A model generated the notes under the pieces. That model was not told where the DNA came from. It saw only the letters and a list, made by a program, of their open reading frames with translations, and did no database searches. A stretch of DNA of 64,000 bases, from the NCBI RefSeq assembly GCF_000712975.1, contig NZ_JHQL01000004.1, forward strand, positions 430,539-494,538, read 5' to 3'. Positions 44,293-53,100 of this stretch are shown here, piece by piece. How positions within the stretch are numbered: position 1 is the first letter of the stretch; each line of letters starts with the position of its first letter. A program made the position numbers and the translations under genes. Source of the stretch: Vreelandella neptunia (lineage in GTDB: Bacteria > Pseudomonadota > Gammaproteobacteria > Pseudomonadales > Halomonadaceae).

Positions 44293-44949
44293 CTAAACGT
44301 GCCGAGCTGCCTCACGTTGCAAACGTAGATACAAAAGAGCACTCGCCGTTGCATCCCCCAATACGCCGATCCATTGGAAAACTGGCATTTGCCAGCAAGC
44401 TAATGCTTCTGCAATCTGACTACGCATCTCACTCTGAGGATGTAGCCGGCGTAACTGGCGATAGTGCAGCTTTCCAACATCGACCTGGGCGTTAGGCAAA
44501 CCAAATCCTATCCCTACTTTGAACAGATGGTTTAGATGTTCCAACGAGTTCTCTAACTGCCAACCAATTAGCGGCCGATTACCAATAAATTCAGCCAACG
44601 CCCCAAGATGCTCGGCGTTAGGCATGAGCACTTTGTCAGTCGCATACAGCTGCTGGTGTCGCCGCAGCGTAGCGCTGTTGCTTCGCTCATCTGCCAAGGT
44701 TGCCACCCAAGCTTGGCTGGTATGCACTCTACCCGGGCTAAAGATAACCGCAGCTACACTAACCACGGGCGATTGGCCTGGGCTAACCTGACAAGCAAGC
44801 GCTACCATCTCCTCCCCCATGTAGGGCTGAAAAAGCCAAGCGTAGGAAGAGTCTGCCCAGCGTCTACGGTCGCTTTCACGCTGCATTAATGTACGTAGCG
44901 AGCCACTAAATAGTGACATATGCCGGTCTAACAAGCGCATTCCGCTCAC
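44293..44949 (-). CDS. Exonuclease-like protein, probably degenerate, coupled to the CBS/DUF294 gene
   Basis: Cytoplasmic protein of 218 residues. It shows only a faint DnaQ-type exonuclease outline: a beta-strand region VVSVAAVIFSPGRVHTSQAWVATLADE, a middle NAEHLGALAEFIGNRPLIGWQ resembling the exo II region, and GVLGDATASALLYLRLQ at the place of the exo III motif. The acidic residues normally found in exo I and the histidine before exo III are not evident, so catalysis is doubtful. The GTG start overlaps the TGA of the upstream gene (GTGA), implying coupled translation with that regulator-like protein. Confidence 0.65.
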   Translation of the reverse strand: MSGMRLLDRHMSLFSGSLRTLMQRESDRRRWADSSYAWLFQPYMGEEMVALACQVSPGQSPVVSVAAVIFSPGRVHTSQAWVATLADERSNSATLRRHQQLYATDKVLMPNAEHLGALAEFIGNRPLIGWQLENSLEHLNHLFKVGIGFGLPNAQVDVGKLHYRQLRRLHPQSEMRSQIAEALACWQMPVFQWIGVLGDATASALLYLRLQREAARHV

Positions 44950-46763
44950 GAATACTCCAAATGATAACGATGGGAAAGCCGCTGTTTAAAATCTTTCACG
45001 ATATGCAGCGCCTCACGCAATAGGTCACGTTCAAGGGATGAAAGTTCTTGCACCACTACACGGTTACTACGCTGCTGATTCGACGCTTCTGCTGTTTGCA
45101 ACTGCTGCTTTAAACGTAATTCAGTGAACAGTGCCAACGCTTCGCCCAGGTCATCAGCAAAACGGCGATCAAGACGACCATCTTCTGCTAGAGCGTCCAA
45201 GCGGTCTAGGGTGGACGTAGCGTTAATTCGTCGCTCAAGGGCCATTGTGCGCACCCCGTGGACAATCGGGAAGATGCCGCCTTTTTTGATATCAATGCCA
45301 TGCTGGGGCTTCTTTAAGGAACCGAATAAGGTAAGCGGCGTAGAAAAACGCAGAGCTGCACGAGCAAAATATGACAGCAATAACTCATCACGCGAGCAGC
45401 GTTCAAATAACGCTGTACGCACACTGTTTAGCAATTTCGGATCTCCTGCAACACCATGAGCGTCCAACAAAATTGCTAACTTCATTAGACTATCGCCATC
45501 TCTTGCACTCACCCATTTGGCAATGTTGCTTTTCCACTGCGACACCGTGCCAACCCACTCAGGATTAGACACCATAATATTACCGGGGCATGGAGGATAA
45601 CCGAGCTGAATTAACGTTTGAGTCAGCGCATTCATATCTTCGGCAAGCGAAGGCCAGTGACTATCATCAGCTAAAATAAGGCCATTATCTTGATCTGTTT
45701 TGAGGATCTGCTCACCGCGGCCCTCACTTCCCATGACCATCAAACAGCTTTGGGCGTGGTACTGCTCAGGAATGATAAATGACCATGCTTTGCTCATGAT
45801 TCGGCCGTTCAATGCAGCCAATAGATCCATGGCAAAACGCAGCTTGACCCCCTGAGCCATCAGTGCATTGACCAGTTCAGGCGTACGTTGGCTAGCAGCT
45901 GCCAATGCTTCCAAACTATTAGCCTGCTCCACCTGTAGACTAACCACATAGCTACGGCTAGAAAAATAACTAAGTACATCTGTCAGTTCCACCACCCCTT
46001 TTAAGGCATCCTGTTCCATGACTACTACACGCGTCACCTTATGACGTGTCATCAATACAAGTGCTTCAAATAGGTACTGGTTCGGCGTAACAGTTACCAG
46101 TGAAAAATGGGCCACCTTTTCGACGGAAGAAGTGTGATCATAATTGTCGAGCACAATACCATTGAGTAAATCAGTTTTTGTAACGATGCCAAACTTACCT
46201 TGAGTATTGACCAGTAGACTGTCGGCATGGCTATCGTTGAGTTGCCCCACTGCGCTAGCAATATCGGTAGAAGCATCCATAATCAGTGGCTCACGCATGC
46301 ATTCACTAACTTTTGCCAGCATAAAGCCCGCCATCGTCACACCGCCTTCCGCTCGCTTCTCGGTCAACAGCCGCGCCTTGTGTGATAATGACTGTTTAAA
46401 GAAGCTTTCAAAGTCAGGATGATGACGGCAAAGCTTTATAAACAGCGCTTTTGGCATCACATAACACAAGCACTCCTGCTCAGCTTGGAAACGGTACCGA
46501 CTCTTGCCATTCAGAATACTAATGGCACCGAACAAATCACCTGACGTGTAATGCCCAATCCGTGCACTAGATGCAGGCAGGGTGGGATCAATTTCAGCAA
46601 CTTCACCTTTATGAATTAAAAACACTGACTCACCCGTTTGCCCCATCTCAATGATAATTTCATTGCGGTCAAAATAGGCGATGTCCATACCTCGACGAAC
46701 GTGGTCACGCCCTTCATCATCGATTAATGTAAAAGGGAGCTGGGAAAGATCAACGTCAATCAT
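44946..46763 (-). CDS. Cyclic-nucleotide-binding / CBS / DUF294 nucleotidyltransferase-like protein
   Basis: Cytoplasmic signalling protein of 605 residues. Order of domains: cNMP-binding beta-roll (about 15-135, with GESVFLIHKGEVAEID), two CBS motifs (about 155-280), a DUF294 putative nucleotidyltransferase domain with VMGSEGRGEQILKTDQDNGLI, and a C-terminal helical DUF294_C region. The GSxxRGE and DQD residues match the active-site pattern of nucleotidyltransferase folds. The ATG at 46763 has GGGGT 6 nt upstream; the GTG at 46775 is the alternative. Such proteins often pair with an exonuclease-like partner near acetate-uptake genes, as here. Confidence 0.85.
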   Translation of the reverse strand: MIDVDLSQLPFTLIDDEGRDHVRRGMDIAYFDRNEIIIEMGQTGESVFLIHKGEVAEIDPTLPASSARIGHYTSGDLFGAISILNGKSRYRFQAEQECLCYVMPKALFIKLCRHHPDFESFFKQSLSHKARLLTEKRAEGGVTMAGFMLAKVSECMREPLIMDASTDIASAVGQLNDSHADSLLVNTQGKFGIVTKTDLLNGIVLDNYDHTSSVEKVAHFSLVTVTPNQYLFEALVLMTRHKVTRVVVMEQDALKGVVELTDVLSYFSSRSYVVSLQVEQANSLEALAAASQRTPELVNALMAQGVKLRFAMDLLAALNGRIMSKAWSFIIPEQYHAQSCLMVMGSEGRGEQILKTDQDNGLILADDSHWPSLAEDMNALTQTLIQLGYPPCPGNIMVSNPEWVGTVSQWKSNIAKWVSARDGDSLMKLAILLDAHGVAGDPKLLNSVRTALFERCSRDELLLSYFARAALRFSTPLTLFGSLKKPQHGIDIKKGGIFPIVHGVRTMALERRINATSTLDRLDALAEDGRLDRRFADDLGEALALFTELRLKQQLQTAEASNQQRSNRVVVQELSSLERDLLREALHIVKDFKQRLSHRYHLEYS

Positions 46764-47379
46764 AAATGACCCCACTTAATCGTGATGAAGAATAAAGATG
46801 TTTTAAAATACGGTTATTTGCTTGAAAGTTTCATTTGACCCTTTCACATTATACTTTTAGCTATAGAGCTAACGTCGAAACGACGTTAGCTTATCGACCA
46901 AAGTAGTGACTCTCTTAATTAAGCTTGGCCAATTAACTCTGACGTTTATTAAAAGTAGCAAACATTGCTTTTGACCAACCCATAGACCATCGTCCTATCA
47001 CAAGACAAAAAACGCTAAAAAAATATAAAAAAACTTCAAAAACAAGTCGTTATTTACCACATCAAACGTCATAATGTTTCAAAGAAGCTCATTGATACCA
47101 AAGTCTGGGATTTATTTTTTGCAATTATTGCCCACTATTAACAACGAGCCACACAGGGTAATCATGCGTTATTCGCACGATGCTTACCGATTCACTACAC
47201 AACCGTAATCAATGCCATAATAGGCACTACCGCTTAATCAACAAGGTAATGCGCTTAACCGTGCTAATTCATCACAGATAACTAAAAAAGCGTTTTTCTA
47301 TGACGGATTACCCTGATGGATCACACGCTATCCTGAGTTCACTTTCCAACCCTAAAAATCACAACTGGAGAGCAACACA
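46764..47379. other. Intergenic region upstream of the acetate-uptake operon
   Basis: About 616 bp with no believable gene. Near its left end are nested palindromes (46857-46890). The rest is AT-rich and must contain the promoters of both flanking transcription units. I could not identify sigma-54 or CRP sites with confidence. Confidence 0.5.
46857..46890. promoter_or_regulatory. Nested inverted repeats in the DUF294/symporter gap
   Basis: TTAGCT-ATAG-AGCTAA (46857-46872) overlaps a longer perfect 10-bp stem, GCTAACGTCG-AAA-CGACGTTAGC (46868-46890). The two structures share AGCTAA and cannot form together. No T-run follows on either strand, so an operator or a switch-like RNA hairpin is more likely than a terminator. 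Confidence 0.4.
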
Positions 47380-47640
47380 ATGGCAGATGACAAAGCTAAT
47401 GCTGCTGAATACTGGAAAGCCAACGTTCGACTAATATTCGGATGTCTAGCCGTTTGGGCATTTGTTTCCTACGGATGCGCTATTCTTTTCCGCCCCCTGC
47501 TAGCTGGCATCCCCGTTGGCGGGACTGACTTGGGCTTCTGGTTTGCTCAGCAGGGCTCCATCCTCACTTTTATCGTGCTGATCTTTTTCTATGCCTGGAA
47601 AATGAACAAGCTTGACGAAAAATTCGGTCTTGGGGAGTAA
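47380..47640 (+). CDS. DUF4212 sodium/substrate symporter small subunit
   Basis: Small membrane protein of 86 residues with two transmembrane helices (LIFGCLAVWAFVSYGCAILF and ILTFIVLIFFYAWKMNKLD) and charged ends, the DUF4212 pattern. This family almost always precedes a large SSS-family symporter and is regarded as its small subunit. GGAGAG lies upstream of the ATG, and the symporter gene starts 6 bp after the stop. Confidence 0.92.
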   Translation: MADDKANAAEYWKANVRLIFGCLAVWAFVSYGCAILFRPLLAGIPVGGTDLGFWFAQQGSILTFIVLIFFYAWKMNKLDEKFGLGE

Positions 47641-47646
47641 GTCAGC

Positions 47647-49428
47647 ATGAGCCAGTTTGCAATTAACTTACTATTTGTTGGCGCTTCATTTGCGCTCTAT
47701 ATCGGGATTGCGATATGGGCGCGAGCGGGATCGACCAAAGATTTCTATGTCGCTGGTGGCGGCGTTCACCCTATCACGAACGGTATGGCAACGGCCGCCG
47801 ACTGGATGTCAGCTGCATCGTTTATTTCCATGGCGGGCCTGCTAGCATCCGGTGGATATGCTAACTCCTCTTTCCTAATGGGTTGGACCGGTGGCTATGT
47901 TATCTTGGCAATGTTGCTAGCGCCTTACCTACGCAAGTTTGGCAAGTTTACGGTGCCTGACTTTATCGGTGACCGCTTTTACAGCAACACAGCGCGCTTC
48001 GTCGCGATTGTGTGCTTGATTGTTGCTTCTGTGACCTACGTTATCGGTCAAATGACCGGTGCAGGCGTTGCTTTCTCACGCTTCTTGGAAGTGAGCAACA
48101 CCTGGGGCATCTGGATCGCAGCATTGATTGTTTTCCTATACGCCGTTTTCGGTGGTATGAAGGGCATCACCTATACACAGGTTGCCCAATACGTAGTACT
48201 TATCATTGCTTACACCATTCCGGCGGTGTTTATTGCCATGCAGCTTACCGGCAACCCGATTCCGATGTTTGGTATGTTCAGTACGCATACTGAATCCGGC
48301 ATTCCGCTACTGACGAAGCTAGACGAAGTAGTTAATGCGCTTGGCTTCCGCGACTATACCGCTGACGTCGACAATAAGCTCAACATGGTGTTGTTCACAC
48401 TCTCGCTGATGGTGGGTACAGCAGGTCTGCCACACGTTATTATTCGTTTCTTCACCGTACCTAAAGTTGCTGATGCACGTTGGTCCGCTGGCTGGGCACT
48501 GGTGTTCATTGCACTGCTTTACCTTACCGCGCCTGCGGTTGGTTCCATGGCACGCCTGAACTTGGCGACCACGGTGTTTCCAGAAATGGCGGGGCAGGTG
48601 GAAAACTACGAAGAAGCAGCCAACAATCCGATTCTCTATGAAGATCGTCCGGAGTGGGTGCGCACTTGGGAAGAAACCGGGCTTATTACCTTCAACGACC
48701 TCAATAACGATGGCCGCATCCAGATGTACAACGATGCTGTCGATTTCTCTGATCGTGGCTGGGAAGGTAACGAGCTAACGGTAAACAATGACATTCTCGT
48801 TCTGGCTAACCCTGAAATCGCTAATTTGCCAGGCTGGGTTATTGGTCTTATCGCTGCCGGTGGTATCGCAGCGGCACTCTCAACCGCTGCGGGTCTGCTC
48901 TTGGCAATTTCATCGGCTATTAGCCATGACTTGATCAAAACAATGATCAATCCGAAGATCTCTGAGAAAGGGGAAATGCTGGCAGCACGTATCTCTATGG
49001 GTGGCGCCATTCTTCTGGCTACCTATCTTGGGCTTAATCCGCCAGGGTTCGCAGCACAGACCGTAGCTCTTGCCTTTGGTATCGCCGGTGCATCGCTGTT
49101 CCCAGCGCTAATGATGGGTATCTTCTCTAAGCGCATGAACAGCAAAGGCGCAATTGCCGGCATGCTGGCAGGCTTGATCTGCACCTTGCTGTATATTTTC
49201 ACTTACCTAGGCTGGTTCTTTGTTCCCGGCACCAACATGCTGGCTAACACACCAGACAACTGGATCTTAGGCATCTCACCACTGTCCTTTGGTGCAATAG
49301 GGGCAATGATCAACTTTGCAGTTGCCTTTGCTGTCTCTAGTGCAACGGAAGAGCCTCCACAAGAGATTCAAGACCTGGTAGAAAGCGTTCGTTACCCGAA
49401 AGGTGCTGGTGTAGCGGTCGACCACTAA
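47647..49428 (+). CDS. Sodium/solute symporter large subunit, probable acetate transporter
   Basis: Inner-membrane transporter of the solute:sodium symporter (SSS) family, 593 residues with about 13 transmembrane helices. GGGVHPITNGMATAADWMSAASFISMAGL and LMVGTAGLPHVIIRFFTVP match the ActP-like branch that pairs with DUF4212. A roughly 100-residue hydrophilic insertion (about 305-400) contains the calcium-type loop DLNNDGRI. The gene sits in an acetate-switch neighbourhood with a CrbS-type kinase and acs, so acetate or another short acid is the likely substrate; this is inferred. Large operon partner of the DUF4212 gene. Confidence 0.9.
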   Translation: MSQFAINLLFVGASFALYIGIAIWARAGSTKDFYVAGGGVHPITNGMATAADWMSAASFISMAGLLASGGYANSSFLMGWTGGYVILAMLLAPYLRKFGKFTVPDFIGDRFYSNTARFVAIVCLIVASVTYVIGQMTGAGVAFSRFLEVSNTWGIWIAALIVFLYAVFGGMKGITYTQVAQYVVLIIAYTIPAVFIAMQLTGNPIPMFGMFSTHTESGIPLLTKLDEVVNALGFRDYTADVDNKLNMVLFTLSLMVGTAGLPHVIIRFFTVPKVADARWSAGWALVFIALLYLTAPAVGSMARLNLATTVFPEMAGQVENYEEAANNPILYEDRPEWVRTWEETGLITFNDLNNDGRIQMYNDAVDFSDRGWEGNELTVNNDILVLANPEIANLPGWVIGLIAAGGIAAALSTAAGLLLAISSAISHDLIKTMINPKISEKGEMLAARISMGGAILLATYLGLNPPGFAAQTVALAFGIAGASLFPALMMGIFSKRMNSKGAIAGMLAGLICTLLYIFTYLGWFFVPGTNMLANTPDNWILGISPLSFGAIGAMINFAVAFAVSSATEEPPQEIQDLVESVRYPKGAGVAVDH

Positions 49429-49482
49429 GTCATAATCGACCCCTCCTTGGCGCACTGCCATCAGGTTCGGATCGATACTTAT

Positions 49483-49510
49483 CATCGGGCTTCCTTAGGG
49501 AGGCCCGATG
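49483..49510 (+). terminator. Hairpin after the symporter gene
   Basis: The 12-bp stem CATCGGGCTTCC/GGAGGCCCGATG (one G-U pair) has loop TTAG and is followed by TCATTT. It lies 55 bp after the symporter stop and just before the ribosome-binding site of the next gene. It is a weak terminator or attenuator that still lets the downstream genes be read. Confidence 0.55.
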
Positions 49511-49530
49511 TCATTTAAGAAGGATAATTT

Positions 49531-50064
49531 ATGATATGGCATCTCGTTGCCGCTGTATTCGCAGGGCTTGCCGCCGCAGGGATAGGCCTACTGCTTAGAA
49601 CACTCACTCGCAAGCGGCTACCCAAGTGGATAGTGCCCGTCTTTGGTGGTTTAGGCATGCTGGGGTATCAGGTCTCCACCGAATATAGCTGGTTTGATCA
49701 CAAGCGTTCTCAACTGCCCGAAACAGCTATCGTCATTTCCAGTGACACCTCCAGCGCGGTATGGCGGCCTTGGACGTTTGCCTATCCTATGACGACTAAA
49801 TTCAGCATTGTTGATAGCGACAATGTACGCGCGCGCCGCGTTGACAATGAACTCATCGCTGAGTTTATTCTTTACCAGTTTGAACGTCACCATACCGATG
49901 TACTGACCACACAGCCTTATATATTGAACTGCAATCACCGTGAACTAATGCCCCTGAATGCGGAGACAGGTGATGCTGAAGTAAGCAGACTACGCACATT
50001 GCGGGAAACGGCGCCTTTGCTGACAACTGTTTGCCAACTTGCCGCTGACCAGCAGCAGACGTAG
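49531..50064 (+). CDS. Unknown membrane-anchored protein between symporter and CrbS-type kinase
   Basis: A 177-residue protein I do not recognise. The first 50 residues form two hydrophobic helices (IWHLVAAVFAGLAAAGIGLLL, then WIVPVFGGLGMLGYQV) separated by a basic loop. The remainder is a soluble domain with VISSDTSSAVWRPWTFAYPMTTKFSIVDSDN and a single YILNCNH cysteine. A good ribosome-binding site (GAAGGA) and normal codon use support a real gene. It is same-strand with, and 75 bp before, the kinase, so a role in acetate sensing or transport is a reasonable guess only. Confidence 0.8.
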   Translation: MIWHLVAAVFAGLAAAGIGLLLRTLTRKRLPKWIVPVFGGLGMLGYQVSTEYSWFDHKRSQLPETAIVISSDTSSAVWRPWTFAYPMTTKFSIVDSDNVRARRVDNELIAEFILYQFERHHTDVLTTQPYILNCNHRELMPLNAETGDAEVSRLRTLRETAPLLTTVCQLAADQQQT

Positions 50065-50138
50065 CGGTCTGCCTTCGCTTAAAATGAAGCGTTTATTCGC
50101 GTAGTCGCTAAGTGAAGCTTTTAATGTAGGGAGACAAC

Positions 50139-53100
50139 ATGTTCCATGGCGGTCTACTGGTCGCAGTATCGCTGCTTTATATTGCAGTGTTATTTGGCAT
50201 TGCCTGGTTTGGTGACCGCCGTGCACGTACCCATGGTGCCAGCCGCCGACGGCCAATTATCTACAGTTTGGCATTGGCAATTTACTGTACCTCGTGGACG
50301 TTTTACGGCGCGGTAGGGCAAGCAGCCACGGCGGGCTGGTCGTTTGCGAGTATCTTTGTTGGCCCGATCTTAACGTTTTTACTGTTTTGGCCTGTACTGG
50401 CAAAAATGATTCGCGTTGCAAAGCATCAAAACGTTACGTCAATTGCTGACTTTATTGCCTCTCGCTACGGCAAAACGCAATCTCTCGCCGCCTTTGCCAG
50501 CTTAGTCGCCCTTATTGGCACTCTGCCCTACATTGCGCTGCAATTAAAAGCGGTGTCTACCACGTTTAGTGTGCTTACCGACGCTGCGGATATGACCCAT
50601 ACGCCGCTGTTTGGCGACACTGCATTTTACGTCGCGATTGTCATGGCGATCTTCGCCATCCTGTTTGGGACACGTCATACCGATGCGACAGAGCATCACG
50701 AAGGACTAATTCATGCCGTAGCTTTCGAATCTTTGATAAAGCTATTGGCCTTTGTGGTACTCGGCGCTTTTGTTACCTGGGGCATGTTTGATGGCCTTGG
50801 TGAGCTAATGGGCCATGCCGAGAGCCAGTTAGAGCTACAGCGCCAGCTAGCCAACCAAGATTTTGGCCAAAGTTTCTGGGCACAAACGCTGCTTGCAATG
50901 CTCGCCATACTTTGTCTGCCACGCCAATTTCATGTCGCCGTTGTGGAAAATATCCATCCAGATGACGCCACAAAAGCACGCTGGCTATTTCCACTTTACC
51001 TACTCGCGGTCGCCTTTTTTGTTGTGCCTTTAGCGGCGGCCGGCCTGTTACTGTTTTCTGAAAGCGGGGTCGAGCCTGATACCTATGTACTTGCCCTTTC
51101 TATGGCATCCGGCCAGCAGTGGCTGACACTTCTCACCTTTATTGGCGGTTTTTCTGCCGCCACAGGCATGGTGATTGTGGCGGCAGTGGCGGTTTCCATT
51201 ATGATTTCTAATGAAATAGTGATTCCGGCGCTATTTAGACTGCGTTGGTTTGACACCAAAGCACGCGATTATGGGCGCTTGGTGTTACGCGCACGCCGTC
51301 TGACCATTGTCGCTGTCTTGGCGATGGCTTACGGCTTCTATCAACTCATTGCTGAGTTCACTTCTCTAGCGTCCATTGGCATGCTCTCTTTTGCAGCCGC
51401 CGCTCAGTTTGCGCCAGCACTTATCGGTGGTTTGTACTGGAAACGCGGCAACCGACTTGGCGTGATTGTCGGCATGAATGCTGGCTTCGCCATTTGGACT
51501 TACAGCCTGCTAATGCCGGCAATGATCAACGCGGGCGTACTACCGCAAGCATGGCTAGCAGGCGGGCCACTAGGACTGACTTGGCTATCTCCCACGACCT
51601 TATTTGGCCTGAACTTAGGTGATCCGTTCACACATGGCGTCATGCTGTCGCTGGGAATCAACCTGTTTTGCTATATTTTCGTTTCACAAGTGACGTCTCA
51701 GCGCGTCGTAGAACGTATTCAGGCATCACTGTTTGTTGATAGTGTTGAAACACGCCAAACCTCGGTTAACCGCCCCTGGACCGGTGCCACCACCGTTGGT
51801 GACCTGAAAGTGCTTTGCGAACGCTTCCTAGGCGCCAGCCAAGTGGAACGAGCATTCGAGGATTACGCACGCCGTGCGGGCAAGCCTATGGAAGATAGCT
51901 CCCGAGCGTCCATCGATGTTATTCAGTTTACCGAACGTTTTCTTGCCTCAGTGTTAGGCGCATCATCGGCTCGGATCGTGGTTAACTCAGCACTTCAAGG
52001 GCGTGGCATTGGTATCTCAGATGTCATCTCAATTGTTGATGAAGCATCCCAAGTGCTAGAGTTCAATCGCGCACTGCTGCAAGCCACTATTGAAAATATC
52101 AACCAGGGCATCAGCGTTGTAGACCAGAACTTGCGTCTGGTGGTGTGGAACCAACGGTATTTAGAGCTATTCCGCTTCCCAGACCATTTGATACGGGTTG
52201 GCGCACCGATGGACCGCATTTTTCGTTATAACGCCCATAACGGCGAATATGGCCCCGGCGATCCAGAAGAGCATGTCCAACTGCTGTTAGATAACATTCG
52301 TGACGGACAACCCCATCGATACGTGCGCTATCGCCAAGATGGCAGCGTGCTGGAAGTCCAAGGCAACCCGATGCCTGGCGGGGGGTTTGTCTATACCTAT
52401 CAGGATATTACCCAACAGAAGCGAATCGAAGAAGCATTGATACGCTCTGAAAATAATATCCGTATTTACACAGACAATGTACCGGCACTGATTGCTTACT
52501 TTGATAAGGAGTGTCGCTATTTATTCACCAACCGCGCCTATGAACAAGCCTTCGACATAGATCGTAATGCCGTCATTGGGCGGCGCTACGAAGATGTATT
52601 GCCCGTTAAAAAGGCCGAAGAGCGTATGCCATGGGTACAGCGAACCCTAGCAGGCGAACGGGTAAGTTTTGAAGTCTCGATGCGTGTCAACGACGCCATG
52701 CGCTATATGCTGGTCACCTATACGCCCCACTTTGGCGACAGCCAATCGATCCTAGGCTTCTTCGCACTTTATCAAGATATTACCGAGCGCCGCCAAGCCG
52801 AAATCGCTTTGAAAGAGACCAACGAAACGCTTGAAGAGCGCGTTCGCGAGCGCACTCAAGCGCTTTCCGAGGCCAATGCGGCGTTGCGTCAGGAGAACCG
52901 TGTGCGCGCCGAAGCCGAACAGGCGCTTCGTCAAGCGAAGCAATTAGCCGAAGATGCTAACGCGTCTAAAACACGCTTTTTAGCTGCTGCCAGCCATGAT
53001 TTATTGCAGCCACTTAACGCCGCGCGACTGTTTACTTCTGCGTTAATGCAAAACGTTACTGCCAGCGATACCCAACGCACCATTAGCCATATTGATAACT

